Source: Nitrospirota bacterium (lineage in GTDB: Bacteria; JACPQY01). From it: a DNA stretch of 40,419 nucleotides. Where the stretch lies: positions 1 to 40,419 of the forward strand of contig JACPQY010000023.1 of assembly GCA_016190245.1 (NCBI GenBank). The letters are read 5' to 3'. The stretch's first letter is position 1, and every line of letters starts with the position of its first letter. Below are positions 1 through 7,960 of the stretch, in pieces. Both the position numbers and the translations under genes were made by a program. The notes beneath the pieces were generated by a model that worked only from the letters and a program-made list of their open reading frames with translations, was not told the origin of the DNA and searched no databases.

Positions 1-18
1 TGGACCCGCCCGAGGGGA

Positions 19-40
19 GGGAGGGTGCAAGCACCCTCCC
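19..40. repeat. Perfect hairpin near left edge
   Basis: The arms gggagggtgc (19-28) and gcaccctccc (31-40) are perfectly complementary around a 2-nt centre. No U-tract follows, so it is not a typical intrinsic terminator. Similar GGGAGGGTGC-type palindromes are often dispersed intergenic repeats, but only one copy is visible here. It may lie in the 3' flank of a gene left of the window. Confidence 0.5.
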
Positions 41-81
41 CTACAAGGATTGCGGTGGCCGGCGAAGGGTTTTCAAACAGA

Positions 82-229
82 GCCTAGTACCATGTTGACT
101 ACTTCTTGGAACAGATCGGTGCCTCCAACATGGTACTTTCGGAACGATGTTTGCTTCCGCAAACATCGTTCCGATGGTCCCGCGTCGGTGACGATCTGCT
201 CCAAGAATTCCTCAACGCGGGACTAGGCC
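82..229. repeat. Nested inverted repeat of two hairpin-bearing half-elements
   Basis: The centre is a perfect 16-bp stem: tcggaacgatgtttgc (139-154) pairs with its complement at 159-174 around a 4-nt loop. The outer ends (82-98 and the reverse complement of 213-229) match at 14 of 17 positions. An intermediate block, ttcttggaacagatcg (103-118), matches the complement of 192-207 at 15 of 16. Each half also has its own internal stem: agtaccatgttg (86-97) with caacatggtact (126-137) on the left, and a tcccgcgt/acgcggga type stem on the right. The two internal stems differ in sequence but both remain paired. This resembles a REPIN or MITE-like doublet. It ends directly before the porin start codon. 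Confidence 0.7.
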
Positions 230-231
230 GG

Positions 232-1740
232 ATGGCCTCCGGCTCCGTCCGTCCGCCGCGCCGCCTGGTCCGCTCTCGCACCTTGGCGCTCGCGGTCCTG
301 CTCATGCTTGTCCTCACCCCGGTCATCTCCCACGCCGCGGACGTCGAAATGGGCGGTTACGCCAAGGCCCTCACCTCGCGGGACCTTCGGGACGATCATC
401 CCCTCGAAGACATCTCGCAGAGCGCGACGAAGCTTTTCCTCCGGGCCCGCGCGCGGACCTCGGAGGCCGTGGGGATCGAGTTCTCTGCCAAGGCGCGATA
501 CGACGTGTTCGTCGCCCAGACGATCGAGCCTCTCGTCGAGGGTCACGCCGAGGCGGACCTTCACGAACTCTACGCAGACACGAGTTGGGGCAAGCTCGAT
601 GCCAGGCTCGGGTTCCAGATCGCTTCCTGGGGGGAGAACCTCTTTCTCAGCCCCTTGGACGCCATCAACCCCCCCGACCTGCGCTACATGCTCGATCCCG
701 ACGCGGACGATGCCCGCCTGCCCGTCGCTGCTGCCCGCCTCACCTACTACCCGGCCGATTCGCTCACCCTGGAAGCCATTTGGATCCCCTTCTTTCGCGA
801 GGCCGGGTTCCAACTCTTCGCGCGCGACACCGCTCTGCTCAAACATGAGAGCATCCGCGTCCACATCAACCCCTCGGCTCAGACCGACCCCAGCAAGGCC
901 CTCATCCTCGGTGATGACCCGGCCGATCCCTTGCACGATCCCGAACTCGAAGATCGCGCCAATCGGCTCTTCAAGGCAACCGATTTCCCGGACGAGGACC
1001 TGGGCGATTCGGACGGCGGCGGCCGGCTCGTCTACGCACGGGATCCCTTCACCCTTGGGCTCTCCTACCTCTATGCGCATGACCACTTCCCGGCCCTCAG
1101 AGCCAGCCCCGAGATCGTCAGGGCGGTCAAGGACGGCGTCATCACCCTCGACGAGCTGTTCAAACTGCAGCAGGTTGGAGCTGAATTGGACATCACCTAC
1201 GCACGGCGGCACCAACCCGGCCTCTCGCTCAACGCCACTGTCCTGGACACAAACTTCGGCTTGGAAGCCGTCTACACCTCGAAGCGCGCCATCTACGATC
1301 GCCAGATGACCCGCTACGACCGCCCCTACACCACCGTGGCCGCCGGAGGAGACCGCCTGCTTCTCGATGGCCACCTCATGGTTGGAGCCGAAGCGCTGGC
1401 CATGTGGTTTCACGATCTCCCGAAGGACGCCGATCTGCTCCTCGTTCGCAACCCGATGCTTGCCGTGATCGGCATGGCGCGGCTCATGCTCCTGGATGAC
1501 ACGCTCACCGCCGAGTTGCGAGGCATGGCTCTTCCGAATTTCGGCGAGGGTCTCATCAACCCGCGCATCGAATACGCGCTCAACGATCACTGGCACCTCT
1601 TCACGGGCGCCTCCTGGTACCAGGGCGAATCCAAGCCGCTGTTCGTCCAGAATCCCGACGACCCCTTTCCCAATCTCACGCCAATCGGGTATCTTCAGGA
1701 GAACTCGGAGGCGTTTGCCGGCGTCAAGTACCACTTTTGA
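232..1740 (+). CDS. DUF1302-like outer-membrane beta-barrel (porin-like) protein
   Basis: This 502-residue protein is predicted to sit in the outer membrane. The ATG at 232 places a basic stretch and hydrophobic segment (LALAVLLMLVLTPVISHA, about residues 16-33) at the N-terminus as a signal peptide. Upstream in-frame codons lie in the inverted repeat and were rejected as starts. A segment near residue 125, LGFQIASWGENLF followed by DAINPPDLR, matches the DUF1302 / alginate-export-like pattern (GRQ..xWGE...INxxD). The rest alternates short beta strands and ends in a Phe, as BAM substrates do. The family is known only loosely; substrates are unclear. The gene lies 84 nt upstream of the transglutaminase/ABC genes on the same strand and may be their outer-membrane partner, which is inference. 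Confidence 0.75.
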   Translation: MASGSVRPPRRLVRSRTLALAVLLMLVLTPVISHAADVEMGGYAKALTSRDLRDDHPLEDISQSATKLFLRARARTSEAVGIEFSAKARYDVFVAQTIEPLVEGHAEADLHELYADTSWGKLDARLGFQIASWGENLFLSPLDAINPPDLRYMLDPDADDARLPVAAARLTYYPADSLTLEAIWIPFFREAGFQLFARDTALLKHESIRVHINPSAQTDPSKALILGDDPADPLHDPELEDRANRLFKATDFPDEDLGDSDGGGRLVYARDPFTLGLSYLYAHDHFPALRASPEIVRAVKDGVITLDELFKLQQVGAELDITYARRHQPGLSLNATVLDTNFGLEAVYTSKRAIYDRQMTRYDRPYTTVAAGGDRLLLDGHLMVGAEALAMWFHDLPKDADLLLVRNPMLAVIGMARLMLLDDTLTAELRGMALPNFGEGLINPRIEYALNDHWHLFTGASWYQGESKPLFVQNPDDPFPNLTPIGYLQENSEAFAGVKYHF

Positions 1741-1779
1741 GTCCGTGGTGAGAGCTTCGCGGAGCGCGCCGAAAGAAAC

Positions 1780-1806
1780 CGGCGGCGAGGCGCCGGCGCG
1801 CCGCCG
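1780..1806. other. Intergenic GC hairpin
   Basis: The arms cggcggcg (1780-1787) and cgccgccg (1799-1806) form an 8-bp stem with an 11-nt loop, between the porin stop and the next start. No T-run follows. It could be an mRNA-stabilising or weak attenuating structure. Confidence 0.35.
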
Positions 1807-1824
1807 AGTGGAAGATCGGGACGG

Positions 1825-3321
1825 ATGAAACTGCGCGTTTGGACCCTCCTCAAGGTGCTCATCCTCGTGGTGTGGGCGCTCCAGCTCGTGGAGCTTCAGC
1901 GCAAGTCCCGTTCCCCGCTTCTTCCACCCGCCGAGATCCTCGATCTGGACGCCTTTGCCGCCGAGCCGCCGGCCGAGACGTGGATGGGCGTCTACTACCA
2001 GGGAAAGAAGATCGGCTACACCAATGCGGTGTGGTCGGCCGAGGAAGACGGCTACCGGGTCGTCGAGCGCGCTTTGCTTTCACCCAAGATCATGGGGGAA
2101 GCCAAGGAGATCAAGACCGCCACCCATGCGCGCGTGGGACCGGACTACAGCCTGCGCAGCCTGGAATTCAAGATGGAATCCGGGCCGGTGGACTTCTTTC
2201 TTACGGGAACGGTGGAGGGGCACCGGCTCAAGCTCACCGTGCGATCCGGAGGCCGCGACAGCAACCACGAGATCGAGCTCCAGGAAACGCCCCGCCTGGC
2301 GGCGGCGGTCCAGAGGATCGCGGCCCAGAAGAAACTCCAGCCGGGGGCCCGCTACCGCATGCCCATCTTCGATCCGTCCGTGATGGCCAACCAAGAGCTC
2401 GTTGTCGAGGTGGGCGGGCGGGAGCGCGTCGCCGTGGGCCGGGAGGTGGTGGATGCCTACAAGCTCCATCAGGTGATGGGATCGGTGGAAAGCTGGACTT
2501 GGGTGACGCCCGAGGGCGAGACCGTGAAAGAGGAGAGTCCGATGGGCTTCACGCTTTTGCGCGAGACGGCGGAGCAGGCGCTCTCGGAAGGCTGGCCCAC
2601 CGAGCAGGTCGATCTGATCGCCTCCACGGCCATCCCCGTGGAGGAGTTCATCGCCGACCCCACGGCCCTTTCTCTCATCTCCCTTCGCCTGCGCGGCGCT
2701 CCGATCCGCAGCCTCAGCGGCCTGACGGAGCGCCAGGAGGTGTCGGGCGAAGTGGTGACGATCAGGAAAGAGAGCGGCCTGGAGACGCTCAAGGGTCGCC
2801 TCCCGGTCCCGGTGGACAAGGGCCTGAAGGCCTTTCTCGAACCGGAGGTGCTCATCCCCACTGAGGATCCGCGCCTGGCGGCGGTGGCACGAACCGCGCT
2901 CGGGACGGAAACAGGGGCCTTGGCGGGCGCGCGGCGGCTCACTTCCTTCGTCTACAGCTACCTGGAGAAGGTGCCGACCGTGAGCATCCCGGATGCCCTC
3001 CAGGTGTTGGAGTCGCGCCGCGGCGATTGCAACGAACACGCCGTCCTCTTCGCCGCCCTGGCCCGCGTGGTGGGCCTCCCGGCCAAGGTGGCGGTGGGAC
3101 TGGTTTACAACGGCGGCTCGTTCTACTATCACGCCTGGAACGAAGTGTACGTGCCGGGGGCGGGGGGGCGCGGCCGCTGGATCGCGGTTGACTCGGCCCT
3201 CAATCAAGTCCCGGCGGACGTCACGCATCTCAAGATGGCCGAAGGCGGCCTCGAGAACCAGATCCAAATCATGACGTACGTGGGGCACCTGCGCATCGAC
3301 ATCCTCCGCACCGTTAAATGA
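1825..3321 (+). CDS. Membrane-anchored transglutaminase-like protein
   Basis: This 498-residue protein has one N-terminal hydrophobic segment (about residues 5-24, KVLILVVWALQLVEL), a likely signal anchor facing the periplasm. A long beta-rich region follows, then a C-terminal transglutaminase-like (cysteine-protease fold) domain. The presumed triad is visible: Cys402 in RRGDCNEHA, His436 in YYHAWNEVY and Asp456 in WIAVDSALN. Proteins of this superfamily cleave or cross-link peptides, and many bacterial members sit beside transporters. Its stop overlaps the ATG of the ABC ATPase in an ATGA (3318-3321), so the two are probably translationally coupled. The substrate cannot be told from sequence. 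Confidence 0.85.
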   Translation: MKLRVWTLLKVLILVVWALQLVELQRKSRSPLLPPAEILDLDAFAAEPPAETWMGVYYQGKKIGYTNAVWSAEEDGYRVVERALLSPKIMGEAKEIKTATHARVGPDYSLRSLEFKMESGPVDFFLTGTVEGHRLKLTVRSGGRDSNHEIELQETPRLAAAVQRIAAQKKLQPGARYRMPIFDPSVMANQELVVEVGGRERVAVGREVVDAYKLHQVMGSVESWTWVTPEGETVKEESPMGFTLLRETAEQALSEGWPTEQVDLIASTAIPVEEFIADPTALSLISLRLRGAPIRSLSGLTERQEVSGEVVTIRKESGLETLKGRLPVPVDKGLKAFLEPEVLIPTEDPRLAAVARTALGTETGALAGARRLTSFVYSYLEKVPTVSIPDALQVLESRRGDCNEHAVLFAALARVVGLPAKVAVGLVYNGGSFYYHAWNEVYVPGAGGRGRWIAVDSALNQVPADVTHLKMAEGGLENQIQIMTYVGHLRIDILRTVK

Positions 3322-4064
3322 TCCGCCTCCACGGACTCAGAAAGGTCTACGCCTCCCGCGTCGCCCTGGACGGCCTCGACCTCCACGTCGCCCACGGGGA
3401 GATCTTCGGCCTACTCGGCCCCAATGGGGCGGGGAAGACCACCACCGTGCGTATGCTGGCGGGTCTTCTCCAGCCGACCGGGGGGCGCATCGTGATCGGC
3501 GGGTTGGACGCCGCGCAAGATCCGATCGGCGTCAAGCGATGCCTCGGCGTCATCCCGGACCGGCCGTTCATCTACGAGAAACTGACCGGCCAGGAGTACC
3601 TGGAGTTCCTGGCCTCGATCTACGGGATGAACGGCGAGAGCGCTCGGCGGCGAATACCGGAAAGCCTCAACTTCTTTGAGCTCCACGAATGGCGCAACGA
3701 ACTCGTCGAGACCTATTCTCATGGCATGAGACAGCGCCTCACCATCGCCGGGGCCCTGATCCACAGCCCGAAGCTCCTGATCGTGGACGAGCCGATGGTC
3801 GGCCTGGACCCGAGGGCGGCCCGCCGCGTAAAGGATCTTTTCGTGGGCCTGGCCAAGAACGGGATGACGATCTTTCTCTCGACACATTCACTCGACATGG
3901 CCGAGGAGATCTGTCATCGCGTGGGAGTCATCAATCAGGGCAAGCTCATCGCCTTGGGTGCGCCCGACGATCTGCGCCGGGCCGTCGGCGACAGGACCCT
4001 GCGTCTGGAGGAAGTCTTCTTGCGCCTGGTCGAGGAAGAACGGTGGGGTCCGGAAACGCCCTGA
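3318..4064 (+). CDS. ABC transporter ATP-binding protein
   Basis: This 248-residue nucleotide-binding subunit would power the adjacent permease from the cytoplasmic face. Walker A is GPNGAGKTT (about residues 35-43), the signature is a degenerate YSHGMRQR in place of LSGGQ, Walker B is LLIVDEP followed by the D-loop MVGLDP, and the H-loop is STHSLDMA. The degenerate signature and short C-terminal tail are typical of ABC-2-type exporter ATPases of the CcmA/NatA group. The ATG overlaps the stop of the transglutaminase-like gene, and its last 22 nt overlap the permease start, so three genes form one unit. Confidence 0.93.
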   Translation: MIRLHGLRKVYASRVALDGLDLHVAHGEIFGLLGPNGAGKTTTVRMLAGLLQPTGGRIVIGGLDAAQDPIGVKRCLGVIPDRPFIYEKLTGQEYLEFLASIYGMNGESARRRIPESLNFFELHEWRNELVETYSHGMRQRLTIAGALIHSPKLLIVDEPMVGLDPRAARRVKDLFVGLAKNGMTIFLSTHSLDMAEEICHRVGVINQGKLIALGAPDDLRRAVGDRTLRLEEVFLRLVEEERWGPETP

Positions 4065-5758
4065 TCCTCTGGGGACGGCTGCTGGCGCCGTCGCTGCGTT
4101 CGGCCCGCAACCGGCTTCGCCGCCCGACGGGTCGCGGCGTGGCCAAGGGACTCCTCTTCGCCCTCGCGGGCGCGGCCGTCTGGGCTGGAGTCTATGGCGG
4201 CGTGCTCCGGGCCCTTGTCTACTTCCGTTCCACGGAGGCGGTCGGCGACCTGCTGGTTGCCAAGCTCTTGACGATGCTCTGCCTGCTCTTCCTCACCTTG
4301 CTCGTCTACTCGAACCTCGTCGTCTCCCTCTCCACCCTCCTCCTCTCGAAGGATCTCGATCTGCTGGCGAGCCTGCCTGTGCCCGCCGGCGTCGTTTTTC
4401 TCCGCCAGTTCTCGCTGGGCCTCCTGCACAGCTCCTGGATGTTCCTTCTGTTCGGAACCCCGGTCTTCGCCGCCTATGCGAGTCTCTACGCCGCCCCGCC
4501 ACTCTCGCTCCTGGTGCTGGTCGTCGGCCTGGCCGGTTTTCTCCTCATCCCCGCTTGCGCGTCGGGGTTTCTCATTCTCGTCTTCGGCAGGATCTTTCCC
4601 GCCCGACGCGTACGCGAGGCGGCGGCCGTGGGCGGGATCCTCCTCTTCGCCGCTCTCTACCTCGCGTTCCGCGTTCTGCAGCCCGAGCGGCTCGCGGACC
4701 CCGGCTCCTTCCGCAGCCTCCTCGGGTACACGCTGTCCCTTCAGGCACCCGGCTCTCCCGCCCTCCCCAGCACGTGGCTCTCCAATCTGGCGTTCGAGGC
4801 GCTCCGAGGCCAGTGGTCCAACGCCACCTTCTATCTCTCCCTGATCGTCACGACGGGCGCTTCGCTCACCATCGTGCTCGCCGAGGTTGCGGCCCGCATC
4901 TATCCCTCGCTCCTGTCTCGTGCCCAAGAAGCGGGGGGCCGGCGCCGACGGCGGGAGACGGCGGGCTCAAGACCTCTCCCTGTCCCGCTCCGGTGGCTCC
5001 CTCACTCCCTGGGCGCCGTCATCCTCAAGGACACGCGGACCTTCCTGCGAGACCCGACCCAGTGGTCGCAGCTCGTGCTCGTGGCCGCTCTCATCATCGT
5101 CTACCTCTACAACTTCCGCGTCCTTCCGAAAGAACGAGTTCCCCTGCCGACCTTCGACATGGAGAACCTTCTGGCGTTCGTCAACCTCGGCCTGTGCGGC
5201 TTCGTCCTTGTAGCGGTCGCGGCGCGATTCGTTTTCCCTCTCCTCAGCCTGGAAGGACGCTCGTACTGGATCCTGCGGGCAGCACCCATGGCGGCCCGGG
5301 ACATCCTCCTGGGCAAACTGCTCCTCGGGCTCGCCCCCATCCTCGGTCTCGGCCTCTTTCTCACGGTCGCCTCCAACCTCGTGCTGGGCTCCACCCGGCT
5401 CATGCACGTCGTCTCCGCCGGTACCACCATCGGCATCTCCGTGGCGGCCGTCACCCTCGCCTTGACGTTCGGCATTCTCTATCCGCGCTTCAACATCGAG
5501 AATGCGGCGCGCATCCCCACCGGTGTCGGCGGGCTCACCTACATGGTGACCGCCATGGCGGTCATCCTGGCGGTGCTGGCCATCGAGGCATGGCCCACCT
5601 ACCTTTTATTCAGCGCCCGGTATAAGGCGCGCGGCTTGTCTACCGCGGAGTGGGCTGCCATCTTGGGACTGTTCTCCGCAGCGGGCATCCTGCTCGCCGG
5701 CGTCTCGGCCCTCGCCTTGCACCGCGGGCTGCGGGCCCTCGCCCGGTTGGAGCCGTAG
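4043..5758 (+). CDS. ABC-2-like exporter permease, 12 TM
   Basis: This 571-residue integral membrane protein has about twelve hydrophobic segments in two groups of six, separated by a basic loop (around RRRRRETAGSRP). That is the size and layout of the large ABC-exporter permease families (Pfam ABC_tran_2-like) rather than the six-TM ABC-2 type. I chose the GTG at 4043 because gaggaag lies a few bases upstream and it begins just inside the end of the ATPase gene; longer in-frame extensions would overlap the ATPase extensively. It is the partner of the preceding ATPase. Export is inferred from family resemblance, and the cargo is unknown. Confidence 0.82.
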   Translation: MGSGNALILWGRLLAPSLRSARNRLRRPTGRGVAKGLLFALAGAAVWAGVYGGVLRALVYFRSTEAVGDLLVAKLLTMLCLLFLTLLVYSNLVVSLSTLLLSKDLDLLASLPVPAGVVFLRQFSLGLLHSSWMFLLFGTPVFAAYASLYAAPPLSLLVLVVGLAGFLLIPACASGFLILVFGRIFPARRVREAAAVGGILLFAALYLAFRVLQPERLADPGSFRSLLGYTLSLQAPGSPALPSTWLSNLAFEALRGQWSNATFYLSLIVTTGASLTIVLAEVAARIYPSLLSRAQEAGGRRRRRETAGSRPLPVPLRWLPHSLGAVILKDTRTFLRDPTQWSQLVLVAALIIVYLYNFRVLPKERVPLPTFDMENLLAFVNLGLCGFVLVAVAARFVFPLLSLEGRSYWILRAAPMAARDILLGKLLLGLAPILGLGLFLTVASNLVLGSTRLMHVVSAGTTIGISVAAVTLALTFGILYPRFNIENAARIPTGVGGLTYMVTAMAVILAVLAIEAWPTYLLFSARYKARGLSTAEWAAILGLFSAAGILLAGVSALALHRGLRALARLEP

Positions 5759-5795
5759 TGCGCAGCGCCACCCTTCATGACCCGTAGGAGGCCCC

Positions 5796-6527
5796 ATGAA
5801 CTCGCATGAAACAATCCGAACCGAAGTCACCGAAGACGCCATCGGTGTGGTCACCCTCAACCGCCCGGACAAGCGCAACGCCCTTTCGATCAAGATGCGG
5901 AGCGAGATCTCGGCGTGCCTCGATGTCTGGAAGGCGGCCGAGAGCGTTCGCCTCGTCGTATTCACCGGCGAGGGCCCGGTCTTCTGCGCGGGATTCGACC
6001 TCAACGAGTTCAGAGATCCGACGTGTTATCCCCGGCTCTACGAAACATCAGCACGCTACCACCGGGACGTGTGGTACTACTCCAAGCCGACCCTGGCGGC
6101 GATCAACGGTCCCGCCCTCGGCGGCGGATTCGATCTGACCACTCTTTGCGACGTGCGCATCTGCAGCGAAACGGCCCAGTTCGGCCACCCCGAGATCAAG
6201 TTCGGGGCCCCGCCCCTGTTCTCGCCGCTGCGCTGGATCGTGGGAAGCGGCCTTGCGCGGGACCTGTGCCTGAGCGGTCGCAGGATCGACGCCGCGGAGG
6301 CGCTGCGTTCTCACCTGGTGAGCGAGGTCGTTCCGGCGGCCGATCTCAGAATGCGCGCCCTGGCGGTGGCCAAGTCCATCCTGGAAGCGCCCGACCAGGC
6401 CCTGCGGATGACGAAGGCCTACATGGCAGGGGCCTCCTCGAACGAATTCGAGTCCTCCTTCCGCGTCGAGCACGACCAGGTTTTCCAAGAGACCCTGTTG
6501 AAGGGGATGGCACCCACGCGGTCCTGA
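5796..6527 (+). CDS. Enoyl-CoA hydratase/isomerase (crotonase) family protein
   Basis: This 243-residue cytoplasmic enzyme of the crotonase fold is expected to act on an acyl-CoA. The start is supported by taggagg about 4 nt upstream. The CoA/oxyanion-hole signatures are FCAGFDL (about residue 68) and NGPALGGGFDL (about residue 106). The first catalytic glutamate position is kept in FGHPEIKFG, but the second (Glu164 of rat hydratase) aligns with Asp in ARDLCLSG, and the usual IPGAGGTQ loop is replaced by PPLFSPLRWIVG. It could therefore be a hydratase, isomerase or thioesterase-like crotonase. It stands alone after the ABC genes, 37 nt downstream. Confidence 0.88.
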   Translation: MNSHETIRTEVTEDAIGVVTLNRPDKRNALSIKMRSEISACLDVWKAAESVRLVVFTGEGPVFCAGFDLNEFRDPTCYPRLYETSARYHRDVWYYSKPTLAAINGPALGGGFDLTTLCDVRICSETAQFGHPEIKFGAPPLFSPLRWIVGSGLARDLCLSGRRIDAAEALRSHLVSEVVPAADLRMRALAVAKSILEAPDQALRMTKAYMAGASSNEFESSFRVEHDQVFQETLLKGMAPTRS

Positions 6528-6543
6528 GGGGGAATCCACCCCC
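6528..6543. terminator. Possible weak terminator hairpin after crotonase gene
   Basis: The arms ggggg (6528-6532) and ccccc (6539-6543) surround aatcca, directly after the crotonase stop and between convergent genes. The stem is only 5 bp and no T-tract follows, so this is a weak candidate. Confidence 0.25.
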
Positions 6544-6574
6544 GCCTGCCCCGCCGGACCCCTGACGAAGCGCC

Positions 6575-7624
6575 TCAGTACCTCGCGCCGACAAGGAAAT
6601 CCACGCCCCCGGCGTCCAGGTTCACGTAGCGGTCTTCGAAGAAAGGCGTGCTCGAATATCGGATCTCGACCAAGGCGCGTAGGCGAGGGAGCTTGCGTGT
6701 CACTTCGAAGTGGGCGCCGACGAGTGCGTGGTAGGCAAACTCAATGTGCGAAGAGTCCGATGCCTCCGAAGCCTTCCCTCCCTTGGCGGCCAGTTCGTTC
6801 ACCTCGACCACATCGGGCGTCAGAGACACGAGACTCAGCCCCAGGCCGACGCCCACGTAGGGTTCGTACGGCCATGAGCCCCGCCAGGGCTCGGTCAGCA
6901 GCGAGGCCTCGATGGGGATGGTGCGGATCGCGACGTCTTGCCCGGCCTGTGTGGACACGGTCTTGGAAAACCAGCCGAACCGCGTGCGGAGGCGCGACCA
7001 CGTGAGGAGATCGTAGTCGCCGAAGAGACCCAGTGTGAGCCCGCCCCCGAAAGCATCCTGGAGCGCGGACGTGGAGCTGTGGAAACCGAGAAGCAGGCCA
7101 CCGTGGAGATACGCAAGGCCCATGGCCTGCCCCCCCCCGCGTGGCGGATCCGCGTCCGGAGGATCCATCGAGGGACCTGCGGGGCGCGACCTCGAGGCAC
7201 CCTCGCCGAACAGCGCGGCCTTCGGTGGCAGCACACGCGGGGTCGAAGGCTTCGGCCCCGTGAGATCCACGTTCCGCCCGAGCGTCACAACGAGATCGAA
7301 CTGACTCTCCCAGGTCACCACTCCAATCTCGAACTCCCCCGGAAGGAGGTTGTAGATCCTCTCGGCCAGATCGTACGCCTCCGCCTTGAAGTACAAGCCG
7401 GATTTGGGAACCTTGCCCTTCAGAACGGCCGTCTTGTCCACCTTGATTCCCGCATCGGAGAGGTAGGAGACGACCGACGCCAGCGCGCCGTTCTTGGAGG
7501 AGTAGTCCATCACGGCGACACGGAGTCCATATTTTGCGGCCAGCGCCTCAGCCGGAGGCAAAACAGTGCCCGCACCGATCGCGAGCGCGGCGATCAGGGA
7601 GGAAACAACGTGCCCATGGACCAC
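6575..7624 (-). CDS. LytR_C domain fused to outer-membrane beta-barrel
   Basis: From the GTG at 7624 this is a 349-residue protein with a hydrophobic signal region (SLIAALAIGAGTVLPPAEALA) at the N-terminus. Residues about 30-120 match the LytR/CpsA/Psr C-terminal (LytR_C) pattern: LRVAVMDYSSKNGALASV, then YLSDAGIKV, SGLYF, AERIYNLLP and FDLVVTLGRNV. A Pro/Gly-rich linker containing a G9 tract follows, then a barrel domain of alternating strands (LGLAYLHGGLLLGF, EPYVGVGLGLSLVSL) ending in LVGARY, a terminal aromatic as in BAM substrates. The start is uncertain: the frame stays open to a GTG at 7762, but the intervening sequence looks non-coding. The gene is convergent with the crotonase gene and divergent from the TPR gene. 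Confidence 0.72.
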   Translation of the reverse strand: MVHGHVVSSLIAALAIGAGTVLPPAEALAAKYGLRVAVMDYSSKNGALASVVSYLSDAGIKVDKTAVLKGKVPKSGLYFKAEAYDLAERIYNLLPGEFEIGVVTWESQFDLVVTLGRNVDLTGPKPSTPRVLPPKAALFGEGASRSRPAGPSMDPPDADPPRGGGQAMGLAYLHGGLLLGFHSSTSALQDAFGGGLTLGLFGDYDLLTWSRLRTRFGWFSKTVSTQAGQDVAIRTIPIEASLLTEPWRGSWPYEPYVGVGLGLSLVSLTPDVVEVNELAAKGGKASEASDSSHIEFAYHALVGAHFEVTRKLPRLRALVEIRYSSTPFFEDRYVNLDAGGVDFLVGARY

Positions 7625-7703
7625 GCCCGAGCGTGTCAGCGCGCCCTCAACGAACAGGTGAAACCTCCGGGGGGCAGGCGTCAGCAGGAAGGCCCATCTA
7701 GTG

Positions 7704-7717
7704 GAATGGGTCCATTC
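7704..7717. promoter_or_regulatory. Small inverted repeat, possible operator
   Basis: gaatgg and ccattc (6-bp arms, 2-nt centre) are flanked by ctag on both sides (7698-7701 region and 7717-7720). The site lies upstream of the LytR_C/barrel start and could bind a dimeric regulator. No regulator is identified. Confidence 0.25.
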
Positions 7718-7915
7718 TAGGCGGTTGGACGTGTGCTTGCAAGACGCGCAAGGGCATGGCACAAGGCGTGCGTGCCTCTCGAGATCCTCGCGCCCCCGAT
7801 CCCGAACATCCCGCGCGGGACTTCACGGCCCGCGCCTCCGTCGAGCACGGCGAGACGCGACCGAGGGCGACGAGAGAGCCCACATGTGGGACGGGAACCG
7901 GAAGTCGGTATCCTC

Positions 7916-7945
7916 TTGCGGGCCATGGGCGCTCCCAATTATAAT
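7916..7945 (+). promoter_or_regulatory. Sigma70-like promoter for the TPR gene
   Basis: A consensus -10 tataat (7940-7945) lies 18 nt after ttgcgg (7916-7921). It sits in an AT-rich patch that stands out from the GC-rich surroundings. The expected transcription start falls about 9 nt before the ATG at 7961, and no Shine-Dalgarno sequence is present, so the transcript would be nearly leaderless. Confidence 0.6.
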
Positions 7946-7960
7946 TAAGTATTAGAACGA

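Larger units (their letters stand above)
7625..7960. other. Divergent intergenic region
   Basis: These 336 nt separate the LytR_C/barrel gene (-) from the TPR gene (+). They hold a small inverted repeat, gaatgg-gt-ccattc (7704-7717), and an AT-rich promoter-like stretch near 7940. Short open frames here have neither credible ribosome sites nor recognisable products. If the barrel protein starts at 7762, the left third would be coding. Confidence 0.5.

Noticed and set aside
106-231. Possible upstream start of the porin at 106
   Set aside because: The added 42 residues lie in the inverted repeat and precede a normal signal peptide that begins at 232.
7701-7955. Small plus-strand frames upstream of the TPR gene
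   Set aside because: No ribosome site or conserved features; they overlap the likely promoter region and each other.
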